DNA of 64,000 bases from Flavipsychrobacter sp. Its GTDB lineage: Bacteria > Bacteroidota > Bacteroidia > Chitinophagales > Chitinophagaceae. Both the position numbers and the translations under genes were made by a program. The DNA is taken from the NCBI GenBank assembly GCA_016786665.1, contig JAEUVZ010000058.1, positions 28,627 to 92,626 on the forward strand, written 5' to 3'. This document shows positions 1-8,640 of this stretch, one piece after another (position 1 is the first letter of the stretch; each line of letters begins with the position of its first letter). The notes under the pieces were generated by a model that did no database searches, was not told the origin of the DNA, and saw only the letters and a list, made by a program, of their open reading frames with translations.

Positions 1-710
1 CTGGGGAACTGCCCGGGAGAAACCGGCATAAAGCTGGGTACCGAGCTGTAAGTGCGCACCGTGCGCACTTCGGTATTGATGGGATACGAGTGAATATGCG
101 CTATATACGATTTGTCGGCCTGGATGCCGCCCAGGTTAAAACGCTTTTTGGTGTAAGGGCTCAGGCTTACCGGGGCGTTGTCCCCTTTAAAGTAGTCAGT
201 AACATCTATTACCACGGCGCCGCTGTCTTTGCCCATCGCCTTTATTTCAAACGCCCCGGCTATCGGGTTCAGGTTAGAGTTGCTCACCGCCTTGTAGATG
301 TCGGTGGTGGAGTCGGCCATGCTGATGGTGGTGACCACGCGCAGAAATACATTCTTATTCGGCCCTTTCTCAAACATGATGGTCTGCTGGTTTTCCAGCT
401 CTCCGGCATATACGCCGCCGCCGCCGGCCGTCTTGCTGTATCGGGTGGTCATGATCATTTCCCGGCCCATCAGGCTGTCGGCTATTTCAAAATACCACTT
501 ATCCTCCACCTGGTGAACGATAAACAAACCATTTCGGGTAATAGCTTTATCGGTGATCACCTTTTTATACGGTTGAGGGCCTTTCTTGCTGGCCGCGGAA
601 CTATCCGCCTTGGGAGCCGCAGCCGCTACCGGCTTGTTCTTATCCTTCTTCTTAGCCGTTGCCCCCAATACCGGCAACAGCAGCAATGCTGCAATGAGCG
701 CTTTCTTCAT
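1..710 (-). CDS. Zinc-dependent metalloprotease, DUF5118/DUF5117 type (N-terminal part only)
   Basis: This gene runs off the left edge, so only the first 236 codons are visible and there is no stop. The start ATG is at 710 and opens a clear signal peptide (MKKALIAALLLLPVLGATA), followed by a lysine- and alanine-rich linker to about residue 45. The next stretch, with YKKVITDKAITRNGLFIVHQ and the phrase FEIADSLMGREMIMTTRYS, is the DUF5118 pattern that opens large Bacteroidota metalloproteases of roughly 800 residues. The sequence then passes into a beta-rich part typical of DUF5117. The catalytic HExxH region would lie outside the window. The protein is probably exported and degrades peptides outside the cytoplasm; that role is inferred from the family. 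Confidence 0.8.
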   Translation of the reverse strand, partial: MKKALIAALLLLPVLGATAKKKDKNKPVAAAAPKADSSAASKKGPQPYKKVITDKAITRNGLFIVHQVEDKWYFEIADSLMGREMIMTTRYSKTAGGGGVYAGELENQQTIMFEKGPNKNVFLRVVTTISMADSTTDIYKAVSNSNLNPIAGAFEIKAMGKDSGAVVIDVTDYFKGDNAPVSLSPYTKKRFNLGGIQADKSYIAHIHSYPINTEVRTVRTYSSVPSFMPVSPGQFP

Positions 711-830
711 ACTTGTGCGTGTAATAAACCGCTAATATATTGAATTAGAGGCAGGAATGGACAGACTACCGGGTAAAATACCGTTGGATGGGGGAGGGGT
801 GATTATTATTAAGTTATCCACTTTAATACA

Positions 831-3278
831 CTATTTAGATTGCCAATAATTCTTCATCTGTTCTTTTATTAACAAATATTCAGCCTCATCAATACCGTAA
901 TTAGTAATGTATTTCATATCTATGTCGAACCTCTTCTCAAAATCTTCAAATCTATCAAAGCCTAAAACACACTCCTTGTAAAAATCGATTGCCCTGTCTG
1001 TATTTCCCGAGCACAACTCAAAATGTCCCAAATTGCCTAGCAAAATTTTACTTTTTTGAATTGAATATGCTTTATACATATATTTACCGGCCAACTCTAA
1101 ATCAATTTTGCAAACAAGGTACATTCGTCCAACATTCATCAATGTCAGAAGATTATTCTTTTCAATACCTAGTGCTAATTCAGAATACTTTAATGCCTGA
1201 CTATTATCTTCTAAGTCCGTATATGCAGAAATCAACAAATTGTAGATACGAGAAAGCAATTTCTTTTCTTGCTTAGCTAATGCCCTCAGCCCATAGTTTG
1301 CTGCTTGTTGGTAATCCTCTTTCGCCATGTAAGCCCATCCTTTTCTGACTAAGAATTCTGGATCATTTGGATATAAACTTAGACCGTAATCCAAAATATT
1401 AACCTCATCATCGTTTCGATCAAGATTGTCGTAACAGAGACTCAAGTTGAGAATTATCTCTCTATTTGATGGAGAAATTTCTTTTGCCAGTAATAATACT
1501 CCTAAAGCGTCATCATACATTTCCAAATTCGCATAACAAAGTCCCATTAAACGAAATGCATTAAAGCTTAATTCATCTTCTTTAATCTTACGAAGGTACT
1601 GAAGTGCCAATTTATAGTCTGGATTGGAAAGATTGGCATGAGATTCAGCTATCAGAATTAATGCTTCCATATTCTGAGGCTCTATCTGTAATAGCTCATT
1701 CAAACGAACTATTGCATTAGCATAATCCTCATTATTGACTAAATTCTCGGCAGTTAAAAACAATTCATTTATTCTACTCAGAATAAGAGACTTAACTTTC
1801 GTTTGCACGATAGTTGTACGAGTCTTGAAAACATCCTGAATTTTATTTTTTGAATAGTGTGTTAGAAAATTATAGTATTCTGCAGTGAGATTTTGATAAG
1901 GTGCAAACGCCGATGAAATTGATAACTGGCGATTCATAGTGTCAATAAACTGTTTTAAGGCCTCATTTCTCTTAAGGTCTACATCTTTGACTTCCTTAAC
2001 ATTACCTTCAGGTAGAGACAAACACAAGAAATACTTGAAAGAGTCTAGAAATGGTAATTTTGTAATAGCTGCCTTAAAATGCTCACCATCAATATTTTCA
2101 GGACAATTGTCTAGTGACTCTTCTAGTACGGAGTTATCCTCGTAAAAGGGCAGGAAACAGTTTGCTGGCGAGTCAAAAAAGCTATTACTATAAATAGAAT
2201 CAGCTGATATTGTCTCTTTGAACAATCCATGTACTAAAATTAACTCCATAACTTTCAATCCTTCTTGAACATCATCTAGATTTTTGAGCGTTTCTAACCT
2301 CTTTTTCAAATTATCAAATCGCCCAATTTTATTGTGATGTTTTATCAAAGCAAGAACGAGGCTAACTAACGCACATTGCCACACCCTATCTTCAAAATCG
2401 GTCAAAAAATCTATCAGAACACTTATCTTTTGAGGGGCAAATTTTCTGTCACTCAACAGAGATAAGGTTATCGCATTCACAATAATTTTTCGGTCATACC
2501 AGGAAAAATCCCTCTGATTACCTCGAACCTTGAGAATCTCTTGATAAGTCAAATCGTCTAACACCTCCAGCGATATAATACTTTCAAATAACGACTTAGC
2601 TACTTTATTCTTAAGCGCTGACACATTCAGTATTTTATCATCAAGCACTCCAACTAGTTTGTTGTACAGTGCCCTTTTAAGTTCCTGAACGGTATCAAAA
2701 TCTCCCTGTGAACTATTATAGTTAAGTGCAGTTGCTTCCTGCGAAAAAAGTGCTACTAAACTTTCAAGAGATTCATTCAAGTCACTATCATTGTCTACAA
2801 GTACCTTCTCGACGCTACTTTTTTTCGTAGAAATAGCTAATATTACCTTCTTAAGACTTTGGGTAATATCATTAAAAGCAGCATCTTGATCTGACCATTT
2901 GGTAATAGGCAAAGCACTTTTGGGCAAGCACTCCATATTTTTAAAAGGAAGTTTCTCATGTTGCCAATCACACTCTCGTAATATTATCGGAATTACTACT
3001 GCCTTTCCCTCGCTATACAGTTCAATGGCTTTTGCAACTTCTACATCAACGCAATAATTTGAAGCTAAAAAATCACGGCTTAACAACAACAGAATTATAT
3101 CAGATTCTTGCAACTCCACCATAATATTTTCATCAATATCACCACCAGGGATTATCTTTCGAAAGTACCACTCATGCAGCCCATCATGCCTCTTAAGTAT
3201 AGCTAAAGACTTTTCCAATTCTTCTCGGAAAGACTCATCTTTCTCAGCATATGAATAAAACAACTTAATAGTTTTCAT
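831..3278 (-). CDS. TIR domain protein with C-terminal tetratricopeptide repeats (putative immune effector)
   Basis: This 815-residue protein has three parts. Residues 1-145 are a TIR domain: it opens with KLFYSYAEKDE, continues to a DIILLLLSRDFL strand, and carries Cys76 and Glu80 in SNYCVDVEVAKA, the position of the catalytic Glu in NAD-cleaving TIR enzymes. Residues 150-500 are helical and match no family I recognise. Residues 502-775 are at least seven TPR-like repeats ending in a GIDEAEY tail. There is no signal peptide or membrane segment, so it should be cytoplasmic. The gene is strikingly AT-rich compared with both neighbours, which suggests recent acquisition, and has its own promoter. 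TIR proteins of this kind often act in anti-phage defence by destroying NAD; that role here is inference. No partner gene is adjacent. Confidence 0.85.
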   Translation of the reverse strand: MKTIKLFYSYAEKDESFREELEKSLAILKRHDGLHEWYFRKIIPGGDIDENIMVELQESDIILLLLSRDFLASNYCVDVEVAKAIELYSEGKAVVIPIILRECDWQHEKLPFKNMECLPKSALPITKWSDQDAAFNDITQSLKKVILAISTKKSSVEKVLVDNDSDLNESLESLVALFSQEATALNYNSSQGDFDTVQELKRALYNKLVGVLDDKILNVSALKNKVAKSLFESIISLEVLDDLTYQEILKVRGNQRDFSWYDRKIIVNAITLSLLSDRKFAPQKISVLIDFLTDFEDRVWQCALVSLVLALIKHHNKIGRFDNLKKRLETLKNLDDVQEGLKVMELILVHGLFKETISADSIYSNSFFDSPANCFLPFYEDNSVLEESLDNCPENIDGEHFKAAITKLPFLDSFKYFLCLSLPEGNVKEVKDVDLKRNEALKQFIDTMNRQLSISSAFAPYQNLTAEYYNFLTHYSKNKIQDVFKTRTTIVQTKVKSLILSRINELFLTAENLVNNEDYANAIVRLNELLQIEPQNMEALILIAESHANLSNPDYKLALQYLRKIKEDELSFNAFRLMGLCYANLEMYDDALGVLLLAKEISPSNREIILNLSLCYDNLDRNDDEVNILDYGLSLYPNDPEFLVRKGWAYMAKEDYQQAANYGLRALAKQEKKLLSRIYNLLISAYTDLEDNSQALKYSELALGIEKNNLLTLMNVGRMYLVCKIDLELAGKYMYKAYSIQKSKILLGNLGHFELCSGNTDRAIDFYKECVLGFDRFEDFEKRFDIDMKYITNYGIDEAEYLLIKEQMKNYWQSK

Positions 3279-3298
3279 CAGTAGGCAGCTATTTTACT

Positions 3299-3329
3299 TA
3301 AAAATACAGTTTGAAAGCTTATATAGCAA
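3299..3329 (-). promoter_or_regulatory. Promoter of the TIR-TPR gene
   Basis: On the minus strand a TTG (3327-3329) is followed after exactly 20 bases by TATTTTTA (3299-3306), a 7 of 8 match to the Bacteroidota -7 element TAnnTTTG at the standard spacing. The inferred start site is about 17 bases before the ATG at 3278. It lies wholly in the 55-base gap after the FAD oxidoreductase stop, so the TIR gene can be transcribed independently of the polyketide operon. Confidence 0.5.
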
Positions 3330-3333
3330 GTCC

Positions 3334-4476
3334 TTATAACACCTCCCCATGCGTCAGCCCTATCAGTTTCCGCTCCAGCGGGGGTATGGCGTGTACCGTG
3401 TTCAGGAACAGGCTCGTGAGTGCCGGGTTGCCGAAGAAGCGCTGAATGGTGCGGCCCCAGTAGAGGCGGGTTTTGAATTGTTTGCTCCAGAGGCGGAGGT
3501 AGGCGGCTTCCAGTTGCGCGCGCTCGCGCGGGGGTATGGTGGTGTGGCGCAGTATGTCGCTTTCTTTTATCAGGTCTGTTAACAGCTTCGCCGCACCTAT
3601 GGCCATGCTCATGCCGTTGCCGCAGAGCGGGGTGATGAGTCCGGCGGCATCGCCGCACATGAGGATGTGGTTATCTACTACCGTCTTGGGCGCAAACGAT
3701 ATTTGCGTAATGGCCAGCGGCGCCTCCCACAAAAAATTCGCTCGCCTGAAAATATCTTTCAGCACCGGGTTTTTAAAGAGCACTTTTTCTTCCAGCTCGG
3801 GTATGCTGCTGTGCTGCTCCTTTGGCGCGCGGTAGCTGAGGTAGCAAAGGTTGTATCTATTCCCTTCCACCCGGGAGATACCACAATAGCCATCCCGGAA
3901 GTTGTCCAGCCCTATCTCATCTTCCGGGTAGTCTATTTCTATATGGTACTTTACACCGGTGTAGCCGGTATGTTGCTGTATAAAGTCGCGATGGAGTTTC
4001 TTATCCAGGGTATCGCGCTTGCCATAGCTGCCGATAACGAGTTTGCCGCTATAAGTATCGCTGCTGGTAGTAACCGTAAACTGCTCACCGCTGAACGCAA
4101 TATCGCTCACCCGGGTATTGGTGCGCACCTCCGCCCCCAGGGCGAGCGCCCGCTGATACAATTCATTATCTATTGTATAGCGGCTGATGCCAAAGCCCCC
4201 CATATCAAGCGCGGTACGGATGTTCTTTCCCATGGGCGTAGAGATGCGCAGGCGTTTAATAGCCGCCGCGCCATGGGCAAAGGGGTCAAACCCCAGCGAG
4301 CGCAGGTAGGGCAGCACCTCGTTGCTGATATACTCGCCGCAGACCTTATGATAGGGATACTGTTTCTTTTCTATCAGCAGTGTTTTGTATCCGGCACGGG
4401 CTAGTTCAATGGTAGCGGTAAGGCCCGCCAGGCCGCCGCCAATCACTATCACATCATATGTTGCGTTCGCGCTCAT
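3334..4476 (-). CDS. FAD-dependent oxidoreductase, geranylgeranyl reductase/monooxygenase-like
   Basis: A 380-residue flavoprotein. The N-terminus has the dinucleotide-binding motif VIGGGLAGLTATIELARAG, then an acidic IEKK strand end and a CGEYIS motif as in geranylgeranyl reductase-like enzymes. Near residue 280 is GDAAGLITPLCGNGMSMA, the second FAD contact of the same superfamily. I chose the ATG at 4476 because it overlaps the methyltransferase stop by four bases (ATGA), which implies translational coupling; a longer frame exists but only reads back through the methyltransferase gene. As third gene after a type III polyketide synthase and a methyltransferase, it probably hydroxylates or reduces the phenolic or pyrone lipid made by those enzymes, like SrsC of Streptomyces griseus. 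The exact reaction cannot be read from sequence. Confidence 0.8.
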   Translation of the reverse strand: MSANATYDVIVIGGGLAGLTATIELARAGYKTLLIEKKQYPYHKVCGEYISNEVLPYLRSLGFDPFAHGAAAIKRLRISTPMGKNIRTALDMGGFGISRYTIDNELYQRALALGAEVRTNTRVSDIAFSGEQFTVTTSSDTYSGKLVIGSYGKRDTLDKKLHRDFIQQHTGYTGVKYHIEIDYPEDEIGLDNFRDGYCGISRVEGNRYNLCYLSYRAPKEQHSSIPELEEKVLFKNPVLKDIFRRANFLWEAPLAITQISFAPKTVVDNHILMCGDAAGLITPLCGNGMSMAIGAAKLLTDLIKESDILRHTTIPPRERAQLEAAYLRLWSKQFKTRLYWGRTIQRFFGNPALTSLFLNTVHAIPPLERKLIGLTHGEVL

Positions 4477-5171
4477 TTGTAGATGATGAGTTGCCAGCGC
4501 CAGGCCCAGCGCCACTTGAGTGAATAATGACTGATGCCCGCCGCCGCCAGCGTTTCCTCCCAGTCCCGGCGGGTAAAAGCGCGCGCTACCGAGAGCCGTG
4601 CATCGTAGCGCACCAGGCGGGCTTTGGCAAACAAGTACGTAAGTACCGCAATGGCATAGTAGGCGAACCAATGCCGGTGCAGGTCGTTTATGATAACGGC
4701 GCGTTGGGCCAATGTGTGCATCCGCTTCAAAATACCAACCAGCGCCTCTTTCTCAAAGTGGTGGCAAAAGAGGCTGGCGGTGGTGATGTCGGCACGCTCG
4801 CTCATCAGCGCGTCATCAAATACGTTGAGCGCTTTATAGGTAATGTCTGTATACCCCGCCGAGCGCTCTTCGGCAAACTCTATTATGTCGGGGTTCAGGT
4901 CTATGCCGGTGAGCTGCACTTTCTTGTGGCGTCTCTTCGCCCATTCCGATATTTTCCGGAGCATATCTCCGCCGCCGCAACCTACATCCAGTATGGTGAG
5001 CGGTTCTTCTTTTATATCCAGTTTGTCAAGCGCCTCCGTTACTACCCCGTATCCCCCCAGGCGGATGTTGATGGCTTCTATCTCGCGCAGCGCTATGCGG
5101 ATGTCCTCGCGCGGTATATCCGGCTCGTCCATTATTTCCAAAAGGGTGCTGCGTTGGGAGAAATCCGGCAT
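4473..5171 (-). CDS. Class I SAM-dependent methyltransferase of the polyketide operon
   Basis: A 232-residue soluble methyltransferase. The SAM-binding motif I is ILDVGCGGGDMLRKI at about residues 60-74, followed by the acidic motif II (TGIDLNPDIIEFA) and a later DITTASLFCHHF segment. The N-terminus (DEPDIPREDIRIALREIE) is typical of methyltransferases paired with type III polyketide synthases in Bacteroidota. It starts 10 bases after the synthase stop and overlaps the FAD enzyme by four bases, so the three are co-translated. By analogy with BpsB and SrsB it should O-methylate an alkylpyrone or alkylresorcinol; the substrate is inferred from context. Confidence 0.8.
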   Translation of the reverse strand: MPDFSQRSTLLEIMDEPDIPREDIRIALREIEAINIRLGGYGVVTEALDKLDIKEEPLTILDVGCGGGDMLRKISEWAKRRHKKVQLTGIDLNPDIIEFAEERSAGYTDITYKALNVFDDALMSERADITTASLFCHHFEKEALVGILKRMHTLAQRAVIINDLHRHWFAYYAIAVLTYLFAKARLVRYDARLSVARAFTRRDWEETLAAAGISHYSLKWRWAWRWQLIIYK

Positions 5172-5181
5172 GAGCAGTGGT

Positions 5182-6300
5182 TTACATCACTTCCAATATC
5201 ATAGACTCCATCGTAATGCCGGGGCCGAAGGCACAGGATAATATTTTCTTTCCTTTATCGGCAGCCGACCATTGCTCCAGGTAGCGCCGCAGCACGAACA
5301 TGACTGTCACAGAGCTCATGTTACCGTAGTCGCGCAGTATGGAGTACGATACACCATTCTGCTCCCGGCTGATGTTCAGCGACTCCTGGCAGGCTTCCAG
5401 TATTTTCACCCCGCCTGGGTGTATGGCGTAGTAGTCTATTTCTTCTTGTTCCAGTTGTGCTTTGCGCAGCAGGCTATCTACCAGGGCGCGCATATTTCCT
5501 TTTACCACGTTGGGCACTTCGGGCGTCAGGCGCAGGTCAAAGCCATAATCACCTATACGCCACACCATGTCGTTGGAGGCATTGGGCTCAAATTCCGAGT
5601 AGAAGTGGCGCAGGCCCAGGGTGCTGTGCGTTTCCCCGCTGTTAATATTTTTCGCCGATATCACCGCCGCGGCAGCCCCATCACTAAAGATGGCATTGGC
5701 CACCACCTGGAAGGGGTCGCTGCTTCTGCGGTAGTGCAGCGAGCAGAGTTCCACACCGGCTATCAGTACCACGGCGCTCTCGTCGGCTTTGGATATGTAG
5801 TAGGCCGACTTCAACGCATTAATAGCGGCATAGCAGCCCATAAAGTTGATACAGGTGCGTTCCACATGACGCTCCAGGCCCAGGCTTTCCACCAGCTGTA
5901 TATCCAGGCCGGGGGCGTGCATGCCCGTGCAGCTAAAGGTGATGAGATGGGTAATGTCTTTCCGGTCCAGCGTGGGCAGTTGCGCCAGGCAATCGCGCGC
6001 GGCTTCGTCGCAGAGGGCGGGCGCGTATTCCTCGTATATATTCATCCGCAGCGAAACGGCCACATCCGGGTAGTCTCCCGAAGGGTGAAAAAGCCGGTTC
6101 TCCGCACTGTCCTCACGCTCAAATTCACTCAGCACACTGTGGCGGTATTTAATGCCGCTTCTGCCATATATCGTTTTCAGTACCAGCCGCTCCTCGCGGC
6201 TGATGCCATTGGCCGCTTCTATCACAGAAGCGTGCTGCTCCTGCGATATCCTGTTCGGCGGCACCGCTGTTCCTATCGCTTGTATTCCGGGGTAAATCAT
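5182..6300 (-). CDS. Type III polyketide synthase (chalcone/stilbene synthase family)
   Basis: This 372-residue enzyme has the thiolase-fold condensing architecture and full length of bacterial type III polyketide synthases. The catalytic triad can be placed at Cys156 (INFMGCYAAINAL), His294 (YAIHPGG) and Asn327 (DYGNMSS). It extends an acyl-CoA starter, probably a long fatty acyl-CoA, with malonyl-CoA units and cyclises the product to an alkylpyrone, alkylresorcinol or related phenol. It is first gene of an operon with a methyltransferase and a flavoenzyme and is divergent from a UbiA-like prenyltransferase, 45 bases away. Membrane-linked phenolic lipids or quinones are the likely product class; chain length is unknown. 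Confidence 0.9.
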   Translation of the reverse strand: MIYPGIQAIGTAVPPNRISQEQHASVIEAANGISREERLVLKTIYGRSGIKYRHSVLSEFEREDSAENRLFHPSGDYPDVAVSLRMNIYEEYAPALCDEAARDCLAQLPTLDRKDITHLITFSCTGMHAPGLDIQLVESLGLERHVERTCINFMGCYAAINALKSAYYISKADESAVVLIAGVELCSLHYRRSSDPFQVVANAIFSDGAAAAVISAKNINSGETHSTLGLRHFYSEFEPNASNDMVWRIGDYGFDLRLTPEVPNVVKGNMRALVDSLLRKAQLEQEEIDYYAIHPGGVKILEACQESLNISREQNGVSYSILRDYGNMSSVTVMFVLRRYLEQWSAADKGKKILSCAFGPGITMESMILEVM

Positions 6301-6345
6301 TCTTGCCTTAAATTACTCTATATTTAGGATATAAATATCGTACTC

Positions 6346-7266
6346 TTGAGCGCAGGAACACTAAATCTTTTCAACATCTTCGACCGCGACACCCGGATTC
6401 ACCTGCGCATACCTTTTTCTTACTATTTATTACCCGTATATGTTTTCGGCCTAAGCCAGGCCAGTCCTATATACGTAGTAGATACGCTCATTGTTTTCGT
6501 AGCGCTGCATTTATTCATATATCCCGGCAGCAATATCTACAATAGCTATATGGATAACGATACCGGCAGCATAGGCGGCATCAAGAATCCACCGCCGGTT
6601 ACCCCCAGGCTGTATTATGCCAGCATTATTTTCGACCTCGTTGGCCTGGCGCTCTGCCTGCTGGCCGGCTGGCAGACACTGCTGCTCATGCTGGGCTATG
6701 TCGGCTTTTCCAAAGGCTATAGCTGGCACGGCATCCGCTTCAAGAAATATACTTATGGTGGCTGGCTCTCCGTGGCCTTCTTCCAGGGGGGCTACACCTT
6801 CCTGCTCTCCAATATGTCGGCAGAGGGGCTGTTTTCTACGGGGTGGTTCACACCCCGCAACCTGGAGTGTATGGCCATAGCCTCCATCCTCATAGGGGGC
6901 TCCTACCCGCTCACCCAGGTGTACCAGCATAAGCAGGACAGCGAAAGCGGCGACATGACCATCAGCCGGAAGCTGGGGGTAAAGGGCACGTTCATCTTTT
7001 CGGGGCTTTCGTTCTTTACAGGGGCTATGCTACTGCTGCACTATTTCTATACCTTCTATACGCTGAACCAGTTCTACGTATTCGCCGCCTGCCTGTCGCC
7101 GGTCATTATTTATTTCAACTGGTGGTTTATTCAGTCAATGAAGAATGCGGAACAGGTAAACTACGAAAATACCATGATGATAAACCGCATATCTGCCACC
7201 TGCATGATTCTGTGCTTCAGCATCATACTGTACCTCAATTACGCGCAGGCGGGCCTTATTTGGTAG
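6346..7266 (+). CDS. UbiA-family prenyltransferase
   Basis: A 306-residue polytopic membrane protein with about eight hydrophobic segments. The first aspartate-rich motif is NIYNSYMDNDTG near residue 65 and the second is QHKQDSESGD near residue 200, the two Mg-diphosphate sites of UbiA enzymes. It should transfer a prenyl group to an aromatic or similar acceptor. The start is a TTG at 6346: an in-frame TAG at 6325 rules out anything much longer, and the next ATG would remove the first helix. Its placement head-to-head with the polyketide synthase suggests it prenylates the product of that operon. The end overlaps the convergent dehydrogenase gene by 11 bases. Confidence 0.8.
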   Translation: MSAGTLNLFNIFDRDTRIHLRIPFSYYLLPVYVFGLSQASPIYVVDTLIVFVALHLFIYPGSNIYNSYMDNDTGSIGGIKNPPPVTPRLYYASIIFDLVGLALCLLAGWQTLLLMLGYVGFSKGYSWHGIRFKKYTYGGWLSVAFFQGGYTFLLSNMSAEGLFSTGWFTPRNLECMAIASILIGGSYPLTQVYQHKQDSESGDMTISRKLGVKGTFIFSGLSFFTGAMLLLHYFYTFYTLNQFYVFAACLSPVIIYFNWWFIQSMKNAEQVNYENTMMINRISATCMILCFSIILYLNYAQAGLIW

Positions 7267-8533
7267 CGGCCACGCGCCAGATGGTATTTTCCACATCATC
7301 GGTCAGCAGCATAGAGCCATCAGGCAGAAAGACTATACCTGTGGGGCGCCCGTACACCTCGTCCTTTTCCAGGTCGGCAATGAAGCCGGTAAGAAAATCT
7401 TCCGGCTTTCCGGAGGGTTTCCTGTTCTTAAAGGGAACAAATACTACTTTATACCCCGAAAGTGTAGAGCGGTTCCACGAGCCATGTTGGGCAATAAACG
7501 CACCACCATGATACCGCGCCGGGAACGATTTGCCCCGGTAAAAGGCCAGCCCCAGCGATGCCGTGTGCGAGCCCAGGTCCACCTCGGGAACTATTGTTTT
7601 CTTCAGTAGCTCCGGCTTCAGGTCTTTTACACGGGTATCTATGTTCTGCCCCCAATAGCTGTAGGGCCACCCGTAGAAGCCGCCATCTTTCACCGATGTC
7701 AGGTAGTCGGGCACCAGGTCGTCGCCCAGTCCATCACGTTCGTTCACTGTTGTCCAGAGCGTTTGGGTACCGGGCGCCCAGTCCATACCCACGGGGTTAC
7801 GCAGGCCTTCCGCGTAGATGCGTTTCTTGCTGCCGTCCGGGTTCATTTCTATAATGCAGGCGCGCTCTATTTCTTCTTCCAGCCCGTTTTCCGCTACGTT
7901 GCTGGAGCTGCCCACCGCTATGTATATTTTAGAGTTATCAGCATTGGCGATAATATTACGGGTCCAGTGCTGGTTCTTGCTGCTCACCCGCAGGTCGGTG
8001 ATTTTCTGCGGAGCGTCAGCTATGCTGGTTTGCCCCTCCTTGTAGGGGAAACGCACCACCGCATCGGTATTGGCTACATAGATGTACCCATTCATATACA
8101 GCATCCCAAAGGGCTGGTTCAGGCCGTTTACAATAAAGTAATTACGTGTTTCGGGAATACCGTCTTTATCCGCATCGCGCAGCAGGGTGATCCGGTCTGC
8201 GCTTTTCTTGGTATCGTGCGAGTTATCAGCGCCGGTTACGGCGGCTCCTGCCTTGGTGAGCAGGTTCATATTCATATTGCTTTCTGCCACCAGCACGTCG
8301 CCATTGGGCAACACATACATCCAGCGGGGATTTTGAAATCCCTCGGCATACTTTGTAACCGCCAAACCGGCAGGTGCCTGGGGTTTGTTGCCGTCTTTCC
8401 ATCCTTCCGACTTGCTGAAGTTCATCACCGACTTCGTGGCATTCGGTGCCGGCAAATCGGTGCGGGTATTCTGGGCGGTGGTGTAATGGCTGGCGAGTAA
8501 GGCGATTGCTGCTGAGAATAGTATTTTTTTCAT
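7256..8533 (-). CDS. Secreted PQQ-dependent sugar (L-sorbosone) dehydrogenase-like beta-propeller protein
   Basis: The start at 8533 gives a clean signal peptide (MKKILFSAAIALLASHYTTAQ); the frame stays open upstream but adds only unlikely residues. The mature part has the fold signs of soluble glucose/sorbosone dehydrogenases: GFQNPRWMYVLPNGDVLVAES, TLLRDADKDGIPETRNYF, GLNQPFGMLYMNGYIYVAN, a NPVGMDWAPGTQTLWTTVNERDGLGDD block and the terminal GRPTGIVFLPDGSMLLTDD. These proteins oxidise sugars in the periplasm with PQQ, and many Bacteroidota members have unknown substrates. The next gene rightwards, divergent, is a TonB receptor, so a role in carbohydrate use at the envelope is plausible but unproven. 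Confidence 0.85.
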   Translation of the reverse strand: MKKILFSAAIALLASHYTTAQNTRTDLPAPNATKSVMNFSKSEGWKDGNKPQAPAGLAVTKYAEGFQNPRWMYVLPNGDVLVAESNMNMNLLTKAGAAVTGADNSHDTKKSADRITLLRDADKDGIPETRNYFIVNGLNQPFGMLYMNGYIYVANTDAVVRFPYKEGQTSIADAPQKITDLRVSSKNQHWTRNIIANADNSKIYIAVGSSSNVAENGLEEEIERACIIEMNPDGSKKRIYAEGLRNPVGMDWAPGTQTLWTTVNERDGLGDDLVPDYLTSVKDGGFYGWPYSYWGQNIDTRVKDLKPELLKKTIVPEVDLGSHTASLGLAFYRGKSFPARYHGGAFIAQHGSWNRSTLSGYKVVFVPFKNRKPSGKPEDFLTGFIADLEKDEVYGRPTGIVFLPDGSMLLTDDVENTIWRVAATK

Positions 8534-8640
8534 GGCGTAATGCTGTGTAGCCATACCCTCAAAAATTCCGTACCAACTCATCCTTTTATCGGCATGAATT
8601 TTTGACATTTGTACTGCTGTGCTTTAGCGCGCCACACTTC

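Noticed and set aside
90..743. 217-codon plus-strand open frame at the left edge
   Set aside because: The minus strand carries the signal peptide and DUF5118 pattern of a metalloprotease that runs off the edge; the plus frame is its shadow.
831..3278. Thoeris or CBASS operon
   Set aside because: No ThsA, cyclase/CD-NTase or other partner is adjacent; the neighbours are a metalloprotease and a polyketide operon.
3278..3658. Minus-strand frame of 126 codons between the TIR and FAD genes
   Set aside because: It overlaps the FAD gene in another frame and is Arg/His/Pro-rich without any family likeness.
5272..6327. 351-codon open frame opposite the polyketide synthase
   Set aside because: Antisense shadow; the synthase on the other strand has all catalytic residues.
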